Assembly: GCF_009904055.1 (NCBI RefSeq)
Contig: NZ_WYDP01000008.1
Location: forward strand, 62,001 to 126,000
Source: Rubellimicrobium sp. CFH 75288
GTDB taxonomy: Bacteria; Pseudomonadota; Alphaproteobacteria; Rhodobacterales; Rhodobacteraceae
Direction of reading: 5' to 3'
DNA length: 64,000 bases
Of the stretch, positions 18,209 through 27,037 are shown in pieces (position 1 is the stretch's first letter; the number at the start of each line of letters is the position of its first letter). The notes below the pieces were generated by a model. That model was not told the origin of the DNA. It searched no databases and was given only the letters and a program-made list of their open reading frames with translations. The position numbers were made by a program, and so were the translations under genes.

Positions 18209-18283
18209 AAAAAACGCCCGGCCTGCGCCGGGCGTCGAGTTGTTGAGGCAGGTTTCATACAGGCAAGAAACCTATCGAGCAGT
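18209..18283 (-). ncRNA. Candidate small RNA of about 75 nt
   Basis: On the minus strand a TATAAG -10 element (18290-18295) with a weak TGGCGG 17 nt upstream predicts a start near 18283. The transcript would form a 7-bp hairpin (18267-18273 with 18250-18256, 10-nt loop). It would then form an intrinsic terminator: an 8-bp GC stem (18227-18234 with 18215-18222), a CTGC/GCAG tetraloop and six U residues (18209-18214). There is no open reading frame with a ribosome binding site inside. The layout (promoter, hairpin, linker, terminator) is that of a trans-acting small RNA. I do not recognise the family. Confidence 0.55.
18215..18234 (-). terminator. Rho-independent terminator of the small RNA
   Basis: The 8-bp GC stem with 4-nt loop is followed on the minus strand by six T residues (18209-18214), a textbook intrinsic terminator. 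No protein-coding gene on that strand ends nearby, so it must end a non-coding transcript. Confidence 0.75.
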
Positions 18284-18398
18284 GAGTCCCTTATAGTGCG
18301 TTCCGCATCGTTCCGCCAGCCAAAAGTTTGATTTCGCGGCGCCAGAGGCGTAACCTTCGCGCAGGGCAGAACCTAGGCAGGGAGCCACCGGAGCCGCC

Positions 18399-20228
18399 AT
18401 GACCACCCATCTCAAACGCACCCTCTGGCAGGGGGCGAGCGTTCTCGTCTTGACGCTCGGCGCGGCCGCCTGGGCCGAGCCCCGGCACGGCATCGCCATG
18501 TATGGCGAACCCGCCCTGCCCCCCGACTTCACGCACCTTCCCTACGTCAATCCGGATGCGCCGCGCGGGGGACGGGTCGTCTCGGCGGAGGTCGGAACCT
18601 TCGACAGCCTCAACCCCTACATCCTCAAGGGCACGGTCCCGTGGCAGCTCACGTTCCTTGTCACCGAGAGCATGATGGGCCGCACGCTCGACGAGCCGTT
18701 CACGCTCTACGGCCTTCTGGCGGAAAGCGTCGAGACGCCGCCCGATCGTTCATGGGTTGAATTTACTCTGCGGCCTGAGGCCCGGTTCTCCAACGGGGAT
18801 CCCGTGACGATCGAGGACGTCATCTGGTCCTATGAGACGCTCGGGACCCAGGGACATCCCCGCTATCAGACCTTCTGGAGCAAGGTGGACTCCATCGAGG
18901 CGGTCGGGGACCGCACGGTCCGCATCACCTTCAACACGGAGGATCGGGAGCTCGCGATGCTGGCGGGCCTGCGGCCGATCCTCCAGAAGTCGCAGTGGGA
19001 AGGGGTGGACTTCGCCAACTCGGACGGTCTGTCCATCATCCCGGTCACCTCCGGGCCCTATGTGGTGGATCGCTTCGAGGCCGGCCGGTATGTCGTCCTG
19101 CGCCGCGATCCGGACTACTGGGGCGCCGACATCCCGTTCCGCCGCGGGACGATGAACCTCGACGAAGTGCGCTACGACTTCTTCGGCGACGAGACCGCGG
19201 CCTTCGAGGCGTTCAAGGTGGGCGAGACCAACATCGTCCGCGAAACCAACCCCGCTCGCTGGGAGACGGAGTACACCTTCCCCCGGGCCCAGAACGGCGA
19301 GATCGTCAAGTCCGAGATCCCCCACCAGCGCCCGTCGGGCATGACCGGTCTGGTGATGAATACCCGCAATCCGATCTTTGCCGACTGGCGGGTGCGCGAC
19401 GCGATGATGCACGCCTTCAACTTCGAGTTCATCAACGAGGCCATGACCGGGGGGGACCAGCCCCGGATCACGTCCTTCTATTCGAACTCGCCGCTGGCCA
19501 TGACCGAGGGACCGGCCGAGGGCCGCGTGCGCGAGCTGCTGCTGCAATGGGAGGACGACCTGCCGCCCGGTGCGCTCGAGGGCTACGCCCTGCCGGTGGG
19601 CGACGGCACCGAACGCAACCGCGCCAACATTCAGACCGCGCTGGCCCGGCTCGGCGAGGCGGGCTGGACCGTCGGACCGGACGGCGTGCTGCGCAACGAG
19701 GCAGGCGAGCCCTTCGCCTTCGAGATCCTGCTCGAGAACGGGTCCTCCGAGGTGGCGTCGATCACGGACATGTATGTGCAGGCGCTCCGCCGGCTGGGCA
19801 TGCAGGTCACCGTCTCCTCCGTGGACAGCGCCCAGTACAAGGAGCGGACGGACGCCTACGACTTCGACATGACCTACTACCGCCGGGCGGTCTCGCTGTC
19901 GCCGGGCAACGAGCAGGTTCTCTACTGGGGCTCCGCCTCCGCCGACGAACCGGGCGGCCGCAACCTGATGGGCGTGCGCAGCGAGGCGATCGACGGGCTG
20001 ATCGACGCCATGCTGACGGCCGAAAGCAACGACGACTTCGTGGCCGCGGTGCAGGCGATGGACCGGGTCCTGACGGCGGGCCGCTATGTCGTGCCGTTCT
20101 ATCAGTGGAACGTCGCGCGCATCGCCCACGCCCGCGAGCTGCGCTATCCCGAGACGCTCCCGCTCATGGGCGACTGGCCGGGCTGGCAGCCGGACGTCTG
20201 GTGGTGGGAGGAGAACGCCGCCCAGTGA
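18399..20228 (+). CDS. YejA-like extracellular solute-binding protein (family 5)
   Basis: This is a periplasmic peptide/opine-type binding protein of the SBP_bac_5 family, closest by eye to YejA (609 aa). It has a Sec signal (residues 1-25, cut after AWA), then AMYGEPALPPDFTHLPYVNPDAPRGG, the YejA-type N-terminus. The family block ARFSNGDPVTIEDVIWSYETL lies near 122, and SGPYVVDRFEAGRYVVLRRDPDYWG near 213. No yejB, yejE or yejF permease or ATPase lies beside it, so its transporter partners are elsewhere. A GGAG Shine-Dalgarno is present. Confidence 0.9.
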   Translation: MTTHLKRTLWQGASVLVLTLGAAAWAEPRHGIAMYGEPALPPDFTHLPYVNPDAPRGGRVVSAEVGTFDSLNPYILKGTVPWQLTFLVTESMMGRTLDEPFTLYGLLAESVETPPDRSWVEFTLRPEARFSNGDPVTIEDVIWSYETLGTQGHPRYQTFWSKVDSIEAVGDRTVRITFNTEDRELAMLAGLRPILQKSQWEGVDFANSDGLSIIPVTSGPYVVDRFEAGRYVVLRRDPDYWGADIPFRRGTMNLDEVRYDFFGDETAAFEAFKVGETNIVRETNPARWETEYTFPRAQNGEIVKSEIPHQRPSGMTGLVMNTRNPIFADWRVRDAMMHAFNFEFINEAMTGGDQPRITSFYSNSPLAMTEGPAEGRVRELLLQWEDDLPPGALEGYALPVGDGTERNRANIQTALARLGEAGWTVGPDGVLRNEAGEPFAFEILLENGSSEVASITDMYVQALRRLGMQVTVSSVDSAQYKERTDAYDFDMTYYRRAVSLSPGNEQVLYWGSASADEPGGRNLMGVRSEAIDGLIDAMLTAESNDDFVAAVQAMDRVLTAGRYVVPFYQWNVARIAHARELRYPETLPLMGDWPGWQPDVWWWEENAAQ

Positions 20229-20236
20229 GGGTCGCG

Positions 20237-20270
20237 GCGCTGCCCGGCCTCCCCGAGCGCCGGGCAGCGC
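20237..20270. terminator. Bidirectional hairpin between convergent genes
   Basis: A perfect 12-bp stem (20237-20248 with 20259-20270) with a 10-nt loop lies between the stops of the solute-binding gene and the XRE-cupin gene. It lacks a T-run on either side but is strong enough to act as a shared transcript end. Confidence 0.55.
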
Positions 20271-20273
20271 CTC

Positions 20274-20897
20274 TCAGCCGAGAGAGGTGACCCACAGGAC
20301 GGTCGCGTCGTCCTGGCTCACGGACACGACGTTGTGCCCCATGGCGGCGTCATAGTACGCGCTGTCACCTCGCGCCATGTCCACAGGCTCGTAGAACTCG
20401 GTGTAGAGCCGCACCCGTCCGGTCAGGACGTACAGGAATTCCTCGCCCTCGTGCCGGACCCAGCCCTCGAACTCCTCGAGGCTCCGAGCCCGCACGCGGG
20501 CCCGGTAGGGCAGCATGCGCTTGCGGCTGAGGCTCTCGGCCAGCAGTTCGTGCTCGTAGGTGGCAGTCAGGTGGCGAGTCCCCTCCCCCGAACGCAGCAG
20601 GGCAAGCCGCCCGTTCACCTGCGGCGCCGGAGCCGGGGTGAAGAGCTGCGGGACGGAGATGCCGAGGCCCACGGCCAGCTTCTTGAGGGCGTCGTAGGTG
20701 GGAGACATCTGACCGTTCTCGATCTTCGAGAGGGTCGAGCGCGCCAGACCCGCCTGCCGCGCCGCCTGCTCGAGGGTCCAGTCTCGCGCGCGCCGCAGCT
20801 CCCTCACCCGCGATCCGAGATCGACCGGCGCGACATGATCCGTGCTCCCGTCTGCACGGGCCACGCGCATCAGCGATCGGGGATCGGCACCGGCCAT
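20274..20897 (-). CDS. XRE-family regulator with C-terminal cupin domain
   Basis: This is a 207-aa transcription factor. An HTH_3 domain occupies about residues 30-85 (VRELRRARDWTLEQAARQAGLARSTLSKIENGQMSPTYDALKKLAVGL). A cupin_2 barrel follows at about 130-200 (EFEGWVRHEGEEFLYVLTGRVRLYTEFYEPVDMARGDSAYYDAAMGHN). Such regulators (PuuR/SutR-like) sense small metabolites through the cupin. The start at 20897 follows TAGGGGCC; an upstream frame extension looks non-coding. It is convergent with the YejA-like gene and could regulate it or the glycosyltransferase cassette upstream, but no evidence decides. Confidence 0.88.
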   Translation of the reverse strand: MAGADPRSLMRVARADGSTDHVAPVDLGSRVRELRRARDWTLEQAARQAGLARSTLSKIENGQMSPTYDALKKLAVGLGISVPQLFTPAPAPQVNGRLALLRSGEGTRHLTATYEHELLAESLSRKRMLPYRARVRARSLEEFEGWVRHEGEEFLYVLTGRVRLYTEFYEPVDMARGDSAYYDAAMGHNVVSVSQDDATVLWVTSLG

Positions 20898-21024
20898 GCT
20901 GCGGCCCCTACAGCAAAGGCCTCGGAGGCTCAACACGGTGCATTCCTTCAGCCATCGAAGCAAAAAGGATCGTGCGGCGAAGAAATTCCTGTCCCTACCG
21001 GCAGAGTTTGTTGGGTCTGCAAAA

Positions 21025-22416
21025 TTATCTGCCGCCGGCTGCTTCCGGATGGGCGAGGACAAGCTCCAGGGTCCGGCGGACGCCGCGGACGGCTACGACC
21101 TCGGCCCGCATCCCCGCCTCGCCGAGGGCCGGGGCGGCCGAGCTTGCCTCTCCTTTCCGCAGGATCAGAACGGCCCCGGGTCCGATGGTGTCGAGGTCCT
21201 GCACCAGGACAGGATCAAGGCTCGGTGCCAGAAAGACGAGATTGCCGGCGACGAACGGATCATCCGTGAACACGGGCCGCACCTCCCCGCCCCCGAGGCG
21301 CCGCAGCTCGCCCGCGAGCGGCCGCCAGTCGAGGCCGCGCCACCCCGGATCGACAAGACTTGCATAGGGCAGCAGCGCGGCGGCAACGATCCACGGCGCG
21401 GCCAGACCGCCGATCAATCGCTCCCGGCCCCGTGCAGGAAGGGTTTGCCAGACGAGCATCACGGCGGCCGGCGCGACCGGCCAGAGCAGAGGCAGGAGCC
21501 ACCGATCACGGACGTTCGAGGCGCTCGAGACGACGAGCGACAGCCAGACCAGGCCGATCGCGCAGAAACTCGCGGTCAGGAGAAACCGGACAACCGGAGT
21601 GATCGTCAGCCGGTCCCTCCGACACCACAGGAGCGGGCCCAGCACCAGAACGGCCAGAGCCAGAAACGAGAGACCGGCTGCCACGAGGTTCAGCGTGCCC
21701 CGGATGATCGCCTGCGCGTGTCCGGCCTCGGACAGGCCGAGCTTGTGAGCGCTGGCTCCGGCCGCTTCGGGATGGCTAACGATCCAGAGGAGATGGGGCG
21801 CGCAGACCCCCACGACGGCCAGCAGCGCAAGGCCCAGCCGCGTCGGCCGCAGGCGGGCCCTCCACTCCGGCAGGACGACCGCTGCCGTCAGGAGGGCTGC
21901 AGGCCAGAAGACGAAGTTGTACTTTGACAGCACGCCCAGTCCCATGCCCAGACCGAGGAGGAGATGGGACATCCAGTCGCCCCGCCGCAGCGCCCGCAGG
22001 GCCAGCGAGGTCGTGGCCACGGCGAGGAGAAGGACCAGAACCGAATGCGTCAGGGCCCGCTGGGCTTCCCAGAGTACCTGCGGCAGCAGCCCGAGGGAGA
22101 GGGCTGTCGCGGCTGCACCCACCGGGCCGAGCACGGGCCGAGCAAGGTGCAGCACGGCGAGCAGCGTGCCGCCGAGCAGCAACGCCTTGAGGACGGCCAG
22201 CGCCAGGAGACTTTCGCCGAAGATCTGGAACAGCACCCACTGGAGCCAGAAATAGAGCGGCGGCTGCGGACCATAGCCCCAGGCGAGCTGCCTTGCGTGG
22301 AAGAACGCCTCCGCCTCGTCCAGCTCCAGCGCCGGACCGATCAGCAGGCGCAGCAGCACCTGCACGGCGCAGTAGCCCCCGATGGCGAGCGGCCAGAGCC
22401 CGTCAGCCCGGCTCAC
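21025..22416 (-). CDS. ArnT/PMT-like GT39 membrane glycosyltransferase
   Basis: This 463-aa polytopic membrane protein belongs to the PMT_2/GT83 (ArnT-like) glycosyltransferases. These transfer a sugar from an undecaprenyl-phosphate carrier to an envelope acceptor on the periplasmic side. The first periplasmic loop carries the catalytic acidic pair LELDEAEAFFHARQLAWGYGPQPPLYFW near residues 30-57. About ten further membrane spans follow, with KYNFVFWPAAL near 165. The soluble C-terminus (about 370-463) is short. The start overlaps the 3' end of the LAB_N gene by 14 bp, so the cassette is co-translated. The acceptor is unknown. Confidence 0.88.
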   Translation of the reverse strand: MSRADGLWPLAIGGYCAVQVLLRLLIGPALELDEAEAFFHARQLAWGYGPQPPLYFWLQWVLFQIFGESLLALAVLKALLLGGTLLAVLHLARPVLGPVGAAATALSLGLLPQVLWEAQRALTHSVLVLLLAVATTSLALRALRRGDWMSHLLLGLGMGLGVLSKYNFVFWPAALLTAAVVLPEWRARLRPTRLGLALLAVVGVCAPHLLWIVSHPEAAGASAHKLGLSEAGHAQAIIRGTLNLVAAGLSFLALAVLVLGPLLWCRRDRLTITPVVRFLLTASFCAIGLVWLSLVVSSASNVRDRWLLPLLWPVAPAAVMLVWQTLPARGRERLIGGLAAPWIVAAALLPYASLVDPGWRGLDWRPLAGELRRLGGGEVRPVFTDDPFVAGNLVFLAPSLDPVLVQDLDTIGPGAVLILRKGEASSAAPALGEAGMRAEVVAVRGVRRTLELVLAHPEAAGGR

Positions 22417-22711
22417 GAGCCGTCTGCCGTGCGGACCGCAGGAACCAGATGTTGCGGACGTAGATCACCAGCCCGAACGCCTGCCCGAGGATGAACACGG
22501 GATCGTGCCGGTGGATCGCGTAGGCCAGCAGGAGGACGCCCCCGAAGCAGCTGAAGTACCAGAAGGCTTCCGGCACGATGGAGCGCCTCGCCCGCTCGGA
22601 CGCCACCCACTGGACAAGGAAGCGGGCCGAGAACATCGCCTGCGCGAAGAAGCCGATGCCGAGCCAGATCATCTCGGCCCGCGTATGGGTCGCGAGGAAC
22701 TCGGCCATCAT
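22403..22711 (-). CDS. LAB_N-domain small membrane protein
   Basis: This 102-aa protein has three predicted membrane spans and matches the lipid-A-disaccharide synthase N-terminal-like (LAB_N) family. Motifs include WLGIGFFAQAMFSARFLVQWVASER, VPEAFWYFSCFGGVLLLAYAIHRHDPVFILGQ and LVIYVRNIWFL. Despite the name, it lacks the LpxB glycosyltransferase domain; true lpxB is at 61032-62225. Such stand-alone LAB_N proteins lie between an ArnC-like and an ArnT-like gene and may move or hold the lipid-linked sugar (inference). The ATG overlaps the upstream gene's stop as ATGA. Confidence 0.88.
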   Translation of the reverse strand: MMAEFLATHTRAEMIWLGIGFFAQAMFSARFLVQWVASERARRSIVPEAFWYFSCFGGVLLLAYAIHRHDPVFILGQAFGLVIYVRNIWFLRSARQTAREPG

Positions 22712-23433
22712 GGTGACTCCTCGTGCACCGCCACCGGACGCGCGCGCCGGATGAGCCAGGCCACGCCGAGCAGGTCGGGCACACCCGCCAGCGCGCGCCG
22801 CAGGTTGGAATAATGCGACTCTCCGTGTCGCCGGGGTCTGTCGTCCACGGGCACGAAGGCGAGCATGCATCCCTGGGCCCGGAACAGCGCCGGCAGGAAA
22901 CGATGCTGTCCGTGGAAGAAGGGCAGCGCGAGATGGCGCTCGCGCTCGAACACCTTCAACCCGCACCCCGAGTCGGGGCAATCGTCCCGCAGCAGGGTGC
23001 GACGGATCGTGTTGGCCAGGCTGGACGCGACCCGCTTGGACAGGCTCGCCCGCCGCTCGACGCGGTGCCCCCCCACCATGTGCGGACCGTCGGGCGACCA
23101 GGCCGCTGCCAGCTTCAGGATGTCCGCCGGCGGGTTCTGGCCGTCTCCGTCGATGGTCGCCACCAGCCGCTCGCGCGCCGCCGCCACGCCCGTCCTGATG
23201 GCCGCGCTCTGACCGGCACGCGCTCCGTGTCGGAGCAGACGCAGACGCGGGGCATAGCCGGGGATGAGGTCGCGAACCACCTCGGCCGTACGATCGGTCG
23301 AGCCATCGTCCACCACGATCACCTCACCCAGAAGCTGCGGGGGCAGGACCTCGAAGATCTCCCGCACGAGCGACCCGATTGCCCCGTCCTCGTTGTGGGC
23401 CGGCACGACAACCGAGAGAGGAAGGTAGATCAT
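22708..23433 (-). CDS. GT2 family (ArnC/DPM1-like) glycosyltransferase
   Basis: This 241-aa family 2 glycosyltransferase has the fold start LSVVVPAHNEDGAIGSLV, the nucleotide-binding VVDDGSTDRTAEVV near residue 40, and the metal-binding ATIDGDGQNPPADI near 93. It resembles enzymes that load a sugar from a nucleotide donor onto polyprenyl phosphate at the inner face of the membrane. It lacks the two C-terminal membrane spans of ArnC. It is first in the GT2-LAB_N-GT39 cassette and starts 44 bp after mfd on the same strand. Confidence 0.9.
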   Translation of the reverse strand: MIYLPLSVVVPAHNEDGAIGSLVREIFEVLPPQLLGEVIVVDDGSTDRTAEVVRDLIPGYAPRLRLLRHGARAGQSAAIRTGVAAARERLVATIDGDGQNPPADILKLAAAWSPDGPHMVGGHRVERRASLSKRVASSLANTIRRTLLRDDCPDSGCGLKVFERERHLALPFFHGQHRFLPALFRAQGCMLAFVPVDDRPRRHGESHYSNLRRALAGVPDLLGVAWLIRRARPVAVHEESP

Positions 23434-23477
23434 GCGCGGCGCCTATCATGCCGCGCAGGCGTGACGCAATCGCACCC

Positions 23478-26400
23478 TCAGCGCCGGATGCGCCTGTCGC
23501 CGCCGATCCCGGCATCGGCGGTCTCGGGCGCACGCGACGCCTGCAGCGCCTTCTCGGCCAGATCCCGGACGATGCCGAATGCGGCCCTGATCCGCTCGGC
23601 TTCGGTCTTCCAGTCGCCCAGAACGATCAGCTTGTTGTCCTTGATCCGCGCCCTGCCCTCCTGCGCCTGAAGATACTCGACCAGACCGGCCGGATTGGCA
23701 AAGCGATCCTGATGGAACTGCACCGTGGCGCCCTTGGGCCCTGCATCGAGCTTGGCCACACCGGCGCGCCGGCACGCGGCCTTGATCCGCACCACCAGCA
23801 GGAGCGTGTTCACCTCTCGCGGGAGGGGGCCGAAGCGGTCGATCAGTTCGGCCGCGAAACCCTCCAGCTCCACCTTGGTAGAGAGCGCACCCAGGCGACG
23901 ATAGAGGCCCAGCCGCACGTCGAGGTCGGGCACATACTCCTCCGGGATCAGCACCGGCACCCCGAGGTTGATCTGCGGCGCCCACTGGTCGCCCGTCTCG
24001 ACCATCTCGCCGCGGCCGGCGCGCAGGCGGTCGATCTCGTCCTCCAGCATCTGCTGGTAGAGCTCGAACCCCACCTCGCGGATCTGGCCCGACTGCTCTT
24101 CGCCCAGAAGGTTGCCCGCCCCCCGGATATCGAGGTCCTGCGAGGCGAGCTGGAACCCGGCCCCGAGCGAGTCGATCGAGCCCAACACCTTGAGCCGCCG
24201 CTCGGCCTGCGGCGTCAGGCGCTGGCGCGGGCGGGTGGTCAGATAGGCATAGGCGCGCGTCTTGGAGCGGCCCACCCTGCCCCGGATCTGGTAGAGCTGC
24301 GCCAGCCCGAACGCGTCCGCCCGCCAGACCACCAGCGTGTTGGCCGTCGGGATGTCGAGGCCCGATTCCACGATCGTCGTGGCCAGCAGCACGTCGAACT
24401 TTCCGTCGTAGAAGGCGTTCATCCGGTCGTCGAGTTCGCCTGCCGCCATCTGGCCGTGGGCCACGACGACGCTGACCTCCGGCACCTCGCGGCGCAGCCA
24501 CTCCTCCATGTCGGGCAGGTCGGCGATGCGGGGGACCACGAAGAAGCTCTGGCCGCCGCGGTAATGCTCGCGCAGCAGGGCCTCGCGGATGGTGACGGTA
24601 TCGAACTCAGAGACATAGGTGCGGATGGCCAGCCGGTCGATGGGCGGCGTCGCGATCACCGACAGGTCGCGCACGCCCGACAGCGACATCTGCAGCGTGC
24701 GCGGGATTGGCGTCGCCGTCAGCGTCAGCACGTGGATGTCCGAACGCATCTCCTTGAGCCGCTCCTTGTGGGCGACGCCGAAATGCTGCTCCTCGTCGAT
24801 CACGAGAAGGCCGAGATTGGCGAAGCGCACCCCCTTGGCCAGCACCGCGTGGGTCCCCACCACGATGTCCACGGTTCCCTTGGCGAGACCCTCGCGCGTC
24901 TGCGCCGCCTCGCGCGCGGACACGAAGCGGGACAGGGCGCGCACCTCGATCGGAAAGCCGCGGAGCCGCTCGGCAAAGGTCTTGAAGTGCTGCCGCGCGA
25001 GAAGCGTCGTGGGTGCAACCACGGCGACCTGCACGCCGGACATGGCGGCGACAAAGGCCGCGCGGATCGCCACCTCGGTCTTGCCGAACCCCACGTCGCC
25101 GCAGACGAGCCGGTCCATCGGCTGGCCCGAGGCCATGTCGGTCAGGACGTCCTCGATGGCCTGAAGCTGGTCGTCCGTCTCGGCATAGGGGAAGCGCGCG
25201 AGGAACTGGTCCCACATTCCCTCGGGCGGGTCGAGCTCGGGCGCCTTGCGCAGCGCGCGCTCGGCCGCGGTGCGGATCAGCCGCTCGGCGGCGAGGCGGA
25301 TGCGCTCCTTGAGGCGGGCCTTGCGCGCCTGCCAGGCCCCTGCCCCCAGCTTGTCGAGCAGGCCCTCCTCGTGGCCGAAGCGGCTGAGCAGCTCGATGTT
25401 CTCGACCGGAAGGCCGAGGCGCTGGTTGTCGGCATATTCGAGGATGAGGTACTCGTGCGGCGGCCCCTCGCCGCGCGCGCCGGGCTGGGCGATGCGCACC
25501 GTCTCGAGGCCCAAGAACCGCCCCACCCCGTGATCGACGTGCACGACGAGGTCGCCGGGGCTGAGGCTCTGAGCCTCGGTCAGGAAGTTCTCGGCCCGGC
25601 GGCGCTTGCGCGTCTGGCGGATCAGGCGGTCGCCGAGAACGTCCTGCTCGGCGATCACCGTCAGGCCCTCGGCCTCGAACCCCTGTTCGAGCGGCCAGAC
25701 GGCGACGTGGATGCCGTGGCGGCCCACGCGGGAGAAGTCGGGAACCGGGATCGCCTCGCCCGCGCCCTCCTCCTCGAGGAGGTGGGTCAGCCTCTCGCGC
25801 GAGCCCTCGGAATAGGCTGCCAGCACGACCGGCCCGTGCTCCAGCCGCGCGCGGACATGGGCTGCGAGCGCCCCGAAGAGCGAGGCCCCCTCGGCCTGCC
25901 GCTCGGGCGCGAAGTTGCGGCCGATCCGCCCCCCTGCATCGATCACGCCCGGCCCCGAAGGCTGGGGCAAGGGATGGAAGCGCAGCACCCGCCGGTCGCC
26001 CAGCGCGGCGGTCCAGCCCGCCTCGTCGAGATAGAGCAGGCCGGGCGGCGCGGGCTTGTAGACCGAATCGAGCCGTCCGCGCTCGCGCAGGGCGGCGCGG
26101 CGCGCCTCGTAGGCGTCCTGGACGGCGGACCAGCGCGCCTCTCGCGCGGCGTCGGTCTGGTCGTCGAGCGTCACCGTGGCGCCGGGAAGGTAGTCGAACA
26201 GCGTCTCCAACCGGTCGTGGAAGAAGGGCAGCCAGTGCTCCATTCCCGCATGCTTGCGCCCCGAGCTGACCGCCTCGTAGAGGGGGTCGTCCGTACCGGC
26301 GGCGCCGAACTCGGCGCGATAGGCCTGGCGGAAGCGGGCGATGGCCTCGTCGTCGAGGATGACCTCGGAGACCGGGGCCAGCTCGACGGCCGAGAGCTTC

Positions 26401-26990
26401 TCGGTCGTGCGCTGGGTGGCGGGGTCGAAGCGGCGGGCGCCGTCCAGCGTGTCGCCGAAGAAGTCGAGCCGCACCGGCGCCTCGTGGCCGGGGGGCCAGA
26501 CGTCGATCAGCCCGCCGCGCACGGCGTAGTCGCCGGGCTCGGTCACGGTAGGGCTCTGGCTGAAGCCCATGCGCGACAGGAAGGCGCGCAGGGCCCCCTC
26601 GTCCACCCGGTCTCCGACACGCGCGCTGAACGCGGCCTCGCGCAGCAGCCCGCGCGCGGGAACGCGCTGCGTGGCGGCGTTGAGCGTCGTCAGCACCACG
26701 AGCCGGTCTGGCACCCCGTGCGCCAGCGCCGCGAGCGTCGCCATCCGCGCGGCGGCGATCTCGGGGTTGGGAGAGGCGCGGTCATAGGGCAGCGTGTCCC
26801 AGGCGGGGAAGGCCAGCACCGGCACCGACGGGTCGAAGAAGGCCAGCGCCGCGCGCATCGCCGCCAGCCGGCGATCGTCGCGCGCGACATGGACCACCGG
26901 CCGACCCGACCGGGCCGCCTCCTGGAGCACGAGGCGCGCGTCGAACCCCTCGGGCGCGCCGCCGACGGTGATGAACCGGGGAGAAGCCAT
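23478..26990 (-). CDS. mfd: Transcription-repair coupling factor Mfd
   Basis: Mfd removes RNA polymerase stalled at DNA lesions and recruits UvrA. It is 1170 aa, the usual size. The UvrB-like module occupies about residues 1-350. The RNA-polymerase interaction domain contains LVVHVDHGVGRFLGLE (about 500). RecG-like translocase motifs are GDVGFGKTEVAIRAAF (Walker A, about 630), DEEQHFGV (about 735), TATPIPRTLQMSL and QIRGRVGRS. A TRCF C-terminal domain follows. The frame stays open far upstream across other genes, but the protein starts at MASPRFITVGGAPEGF (26990). Confidence 0.97.
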   Translation of the reverse strand: MASPRFITVGGAPEGFDARLVLQEAARSGRPVVHVARDDRRLAAMRAALAFFDPSVPVLAFPAWDTLPYDRASPNPEIAAARMATLAALAHGVPDRLVVLTTLNAATQRVPARGLLREAAFSARVGDRVDEGALRAFLSRMGFSQSPTVTEPGDYAVRGGLIDVWPPGHEAPVRLDFFGDTLDGARRFDPATQRTTEKLSAVELAPVSEVILDDEAIARFRQAYRAEFGAAGTDDPLYEAVSSGRKHAGMEHWLPFFHDRLETLFDYLPGATVTLDDQTDAAREARWSAVQDAYEARRAALRERGRLDSVYKPAPPGLLYLDEAGWTAALGDRRVLRFHPLPQPSGPGVIDAGGRIGRNFAPERQAEGASLFGALAAHVRARLEHGPVVLAAYSEGSRERLTHLLEEEGAGEAIPVPDFSRVGRHGIHVAVWPLEQGFEAEGLTVIAEQDVLGDRLIRQTRKRRRAENFLTEAQSLSPGDLVVHVDHGVGRFLGLETVRIAQPGARGEGPPHEYLILEYADNQRLGLPVENIELLSRFGHEEGLLDKLGAGAWQARKARLKERIRLAAERLIRTAAERALRKAPELDPPEGMWDQFLARFPYAETDDQLQAIEDVLTDMASGQPMDRLVCGDVGFGKTEVAIRAAFVAAMSGVQVAVVAPTTLLARQHFKTFAERLRGFPIEVRALSRFVSAREAAQTREGLAKGTVDIVVGTHAVLAKGVRFANLGLLVIDEEQHFGVAHKERLKEMRSDIHVLTLTATPIPRTLQMSLSGVRDLSVIATPPIDRLAIRTYVSEFDTVTIREALLREHYRGGQSFFVVPRIADLPDMEEWLRREVPEVSVVVAHGQMAAGELDDRMNAFYDGKFDVLLATTIVESGLDIPTANTLVVWRADAFGLAQLYQIRGRVGRSKTRAYAYLTTRPRQRLTPQAERRLKVLGSIDSLGAGFQLASQDLDIRGAGNLLGEEQSGQIREVGFELYQQMLEDEIDRLRAGRGEMVETGDQWAPQINLGVPVLIPEEYVPDLDVRLGLYRRLGALSTKVELEGFAAELIDRFGPLPREVNTLLLVVRIKAACRRAGVAKLDAGPKGATVQFHQDRFANPAGLVEYLQAQEGRARIKDNKLIVLGDWKTEAERIRAAFGIVRDLAEKALQASRAPETADAGIGGDRRIRR

Positions 26991-27037
26991 GCGGCTGCAC
27001 CTACCGCGCCGCAGGGCGCTGTCAACGGCCCGGAGCG

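Larger units (their letters stand above)
17897..18398. other. Intergenic region with DnaA-box-like sequence and a small RNA candidate
   Basis: This is a 502-bp gap between divergent genes. It holds a single 9-mer identical to the DnaA-box consensus (TGTGGATAA, 18055-18063). It also holds the candidate small RNA on the minus strand (18209-18283) with promoter and terminator. The rest (about 17900-18050 and 18300-18398) shows no gene, and open frames there are short and lack a Shine-Dalgarno. Confidence 0.5.
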
